Source of the DNA: Tenacibaculum sp. AHE14PA
Lineage (GTDB): Bacteria > Bacteroidota > Bacteroidia > Flavobacteriales > Flavobacteriaceae
NCBI RefSeq assembly: GCF_019278465.1
Contig: NZ_CP058983.1
Location: forward strand, 992,001-1,056,000
DNA length: 64,000 nt
Direction: 5' to 3'
The notes under the pieces are model-generated. The model was not told the origin of the DNA and made no database searches. It worked only from the letters and a program-made list of their open reading frames with translations. The position numbers were made by a program, and so were the translations under genes. Below are positions 61,993 through 64,000 of the stretch, piece by piece (within the stretch, counting starts at the first letter, position 1; every line of letters begins with the position of its first letter).

Positions 61993-62127
61993 ATGAAAGA
62001 ATGTTGTAAAAGCGATTCTCAAGCCACAGAAAATAAGTCTAATATAAAAAAATGGTTCAATTATATAGTATATATAATATTATTTTTAATAGTTGGTGGT
62101 GCATTTGTACTTCAATTATTTAGTTAA
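61993..62127 (+). CDS. 44-residue Cys-Cys membrane peptide
   Basis: ATG 61993 opens a 44-codon frame encoding MKECCKSDSQATENKSNIKK followed by one strong membrane span (FNYIVYIILFLIVGGAFVLQLF). The N-terminal Cys pair would face the cytoplasm if the positive-inside rule holds (KSNIKKW precedes the span). It lies 13 bases before the ion-channel gene. I do not know a named family; a metal- or thiol-related accessory of the island is possible. Confidence 0.6.
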   Translation: MKECCKSDSQATENKSNIKKWFNYIVYIILFLIVGGAFVLQLFS

Positions 62128-62140
62128 TAAATAAGTTAAA

Positions 62141-62698
62141 ATGCCTAAAGAAAACACTGTAGAAAAATCTAAAAGTACAGACTTTTATAAACAACTATTT
62201 AAAAAAGTGATACTTACTACCAGCATAGTTATTGCTTCATCTTTAAGTTATACCTTATGGATTGTTGTAGATTCTGACAGTATTTTTCTACCTTTTTTAA
62301 TTGTTAGTTTGGCATTTTTTAAAACCATTTTTATTGTAAGGTTAACTTTTACACAGTTAAGTAAAATAATAGGAGAAAGTCATCAACTGACACACATTCT
62401 TACTTTATTTGGAATCTTAATTATTTTAATTGTGCTATCATTTTCAGCAGATTACCAGGCGTTATATATTTTAAATTCAGCAAATTTTAAATTCGAAACG
62501 ATTCCCAATAACTCGTTTTTCTTACAATTTTTCGAGTTTTTGTATTTCAGTTTTATAACCTTTTCTTCTGTTGGTTATGGAGATATTGTACCCATTTCTA
62601 TATCAGGAAAACTAATTGTTATTTTAGAAGTTGTTTTAAGCTTTTTCGTTTTAGTTTTTGGTATTGCAAACATCAATAGAATCCATGTAAACAAATAA
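62141..62698 (+). CDS. Two-pore-helix type potassium/ion channel protein
   Basis: A 185-residue membrane protein with about four hydrophobic spans. The last pair encloses a K+ channel pore: FEFLYFSFITFSSVGYGDIV (about 126-145) with the selectivity filter SVGYGD. No cytoplasmic RCK domain is attached. It starts 13 bases after the small Cys peptide gene and may be cotranscribed with it. Its presence in a metal island could relate to membrane potential changes, but that is speculation. Confidence 0.8.
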   Translation: MPKENTVEKSKSTDFYKQLFKKVILTTSIVIASSLSYTLWIVVDSDSIFLPFLIVSLAFFKTIFIVRLTFTQLSKIIGESHQLTHILTLFGILIILIVLSFSADYQALYILNSANFKFETIPNNSFFLQFFEFLYFSFITFSSVGYGDIVPISISGKLIVILEVVLSFFVLVFGIANINRIHVNK

Positions 62699-62718
62699 TC
62701 CTTTTTAAAACTTAAATT

Positions 62719-63210
62719 ATGAAAGTACTTAAATTTATTACTCTATTAACTGTTTTCCTTTTAACAGTTAATCTTACAAATGCACAGGACACCTCTTACA
62801 CTAAAGACATAAAGGAAGTAAAAGCCGTAATGAAAGCTTATAAAGATGCAATACAAAATTTAACAACAAAAGGCACCTTTGAACTCTTTACACCAGATGC
62901 TATCATATTCGAGCAAGGAAAATTAGAAGGTACATACAAAGAATATATATCTCACCATTTAGGACCAGAATTAGGACATTTTAAAAGTTTTATTTTTTCT
63001 GATTATGAGATTCAGACAACTGTAAATTCGTCCTATGCTTATACAACTGAAAATTACATCTACACTATAGTTCTAAAGGGGAATAAAACCAAAGGCACAA
63101 AAGAAAGAACCATTAAAAGTAAGGGAGTAGCAACATCAATATTGCAAAAAATTGATGGAAAATGGAAGATAATTCATTCTCATACCTCATTTAAAAAACT
63201 AAAAATCTAA
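62719..63210 (+). CDS. Exported NTF2-like (SnoaL/DUF4440 type) protein
   Basis: A 163-residue protein with signal peptide (LKFITLLTVFLLTVNLTNAQ) and an NTF2-like fold domain: VMKAYKDAIQNLTTKGTFEL, FEQGKLEGTYKEYI, and the terminal strand pair LQKIDGKWKIIHSHTSF. Such domains bind small ligands or act as enzymes; no catalytic assignment is possible. It lies 20 bases after the channel gene and six bases before the Usp gene. Confidence 0.75.
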   Translation: MKVLKFITLLTVFLLTVNLTNAQDTSYTKDIKEVKAVMKAYKDAIQNLTTKGTFELFTPDAIIFEQGKLEGTYKEYISHHLGPELGHFKSFIFSDYEIQTTVNSSYAYTTENYIYTIVLKGNKTKGTKERTIKSKGVATSILQKIDGKWKIIHSHTSFKKLKI

Positions 63211-63216
63211 TTGATT

Positions 63217-64000
63217 ATGAAAAATATTTTAGTTCCAACAGACTTTTCAAAAACTTGTGATAAAGCAGCTCATTTAGCAATTGAAATTGCCACACTTTTT
63301 GATGCTGAAATTCATTTTTTACATCAAATGCATACACCAGTAGACTGGGTTAAGTTAAACAAAACAGACGAGCATAATTATCCTGATACTCAAAAAGAGA
63401 TTGGCATTGCCAAAAGCAAGTTAAGAAGTCTTGATAAAGATGCGGAACACAAAGGTTTAAAATCGAGGACTTTCTTGGAGTTTATTTCAGATGTAAAAGC
63501 AATTTCTGCACATTCTCACAATTTTCATCACGACTTCATAATAACAGGTAGTAAAGGCACACAAGAAGATTTCTCAAAACAATTTTTTGGGAGCAATACT
63601 CAAAAAATTATTAGAGATATCCACGTCCCAATTTTAGTTGTTAAAGAAGAGGCTACACTATTTCCTTTTAAAAACATTGTTTTTGTTTCTGATTTTAAGG
63701 AAGATATGTCTAATGCTTTTAAACAAGTTGTTAAAATAGCCGAGAAATGTAATTCAAAAATTCACTTATTAAATATCAATACAAATAAAGATTTTAATAA
63801 TATTAAAAATGGTATAGTGCCAATAAGAGAATTTTTAACAAACTTTCCAGAATTAGAAAATTATGAAATGCACGTTTATAATGAATCTACCATTTTAAAA
63901 GGTATCGAAACTTTTCAAAAAGATAATGAAGTAGATTTAGTAGCAATGTATACACATAATAGAAGTGGTTTATCTAATATATTCTCTAAAAGTATTGCAG
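63217..64000 (+). CDS. Universal stress protein, tandem Usp domains (cut by window edge)
   Basis: ATG 63217 opens a frame that runs to the window edge (261 codons seen). The first UspA domain starts MKNILVPTDFSKTCDKAAHL and ends IIRDIHVPILVVKEEA; the second starts FKNIVFVSDFKEDMSNAF. The segment ITGSKGTQEDFSKQFFGSNT resembles the G-2x-G-9x-G nucleotide site with changes. Two-domain Usp proteins of about 275 residues are common in Flavobacteriaceae, so only a few residues are missing. Function: cytoplasmic stress protein, not specific to metal. Confidence 0.88.
   Translation, partial: MKNILVPTDFSKTCDKAAHLAIEIATLFDAEIHFLHQMHTPVDWVKLNKTDEHNYPDTQKEIGIAKSKLRSLDKDAEHKGLKSRTFLEFISDVKAISAHSHNFHHDFIITGSKGTQEDFSKQFFGSNTQKIIRDIHVPILVVKEEATLFPFKNIVFVSDFKEDMSNAFKQVVKIAEKCNSKIHLLNINTNKDFNNIKNGIVPIREFLTNFPELENYEMHVYNESTILKGIETFQKDNEVDLVAMYTHNRSGLSNIFSKSIA

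Larger units (their letters stand above)
50105..64000 (+). mobile_element. Left part of a tRNA-Pro-anchored copper/silver resistance island
   Basis: From the tRNA-Pro 3' end to the right edge all genes are on the plus strand: integrase, HYC_CC_PP protein, CusA, TolC-type channel, HMA-AraC regulator, multicopper oxidase, two DUF3347 proteins, haem-binding protein, small Cys peptide, channel, NTF2-like protein, Usp. Integrase next to a tRNA end plus accessory metal genes is the standard layout of an integrative island. The right att copy is not in the window, so the extent is inferred and no transfer genes are seen. Confidence 0.6.

Noticed and set aside
50105..64000. CRISPR array, transposase or conjugation genes in the island
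   Set aside because: None seen; only an integrase marks mobility within the window.

Overview
The window is AT-rich chromosomal DNA from a member of the Flavobacteriaceae (Bacteroidota). The evidence is the protein content (PspC and YtxH small proteins, DUF2851, a fused alpha/beta 2-oxoacid dehydrogenase E1, a HYC_CC_PP protein, GH3-like protein), the Bacteroidota promoter signature TAnnTTTG in front of many genes, the near absence of Shine-Dalgarno sequences (rpsU is the striking exception) and frequent TTG starts. The genus cannot be fixed from the sequence alone.

Layout. 1-7.0 kb (minus strand) is the ancient translation/transcription block: tRNA-Thr(TGT), tRNA-Tyr, tRNA-Gly, tRNA-Thr(GGT), tuf, tRNA-Trp, secE, nusG, rplK, rplA, rplJ, rplL and the start of rpoB, the same order as the tufB-secE-nusG-rpl-rpoB region of E. 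coli with tRNA-Trp added. Upstream lie hpf, xerC and rpsU. 7.0-13.3 kb (minus) holds an acyl-CoA dehydrogenase with a remnant of a lost sister copy, a helix-hairpin-helix protein, a sodium:alanine-type symporter, and a PspC / K+ channel / RmlD-like overlapping operon. 13.4-25 kb (plus) holds uvrA, a LOG-family protein, a degenerate M1-peptidase/barrel fusion, the fused E1 and a large metzincin. 25-38 kb mixes DUF2851, a nitroreductase, a sodium:solute symporter with a tiny overlapping basic protein, a peroxiredoxin-thioredoxin cluster, GH3, a YtxH-holin-like trio and a minus-strand operon of ABC exporter, MscS channel and a sigma-54 response regulator without DNA-binding domain. 38.4-44.3 kb is a marR-fadN-fadA-fadE fatty-acid beta-oxidation operon with two palindromic candidate operators. 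44.6-49.9 kb carries a cyanophycinase-like lipoprotein, a methyltransferase, a PLP enzyme with a cupin, and trxB.

From 50 kb to the right edge the window enters what looks like an integrated genomic island. It begins exactly at the 3' end of tRNA-Pro(TGG) with an IntDOT-like tyrosine recombinase and inverted repeats, followed by copper/silver handling genes all on the plus strand: HYC_CC_PP protein, CusA-type RND pump, TolC-type outer-membrane channel, an HMA-AraC fusion regulator, a multicopper oxidase fused to a CopB-like barrel, two near-identical DUF3347 proteins around a haem-binding-domain protein, a 44-residue Cys-Cys membrane peptide, an ion channel, an NTF2-like protein and a truncated universal stress protein. 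The right end of the island is outside the window.

The most interesting points are the copper island with its fusion proteins and missing CusB adaptor, an interspersed flavobacterial repeat read in frame inside cusA, the remnant of a duplicated acyl-CoA dehydrogenase with only synonymous differences, the strong Shine-Dalgarno of rpsU, and the candidate operators upstream of marR, the E1 gene and the PLP enzyme. No CRISPR array, rRNA gene or transposase was found.
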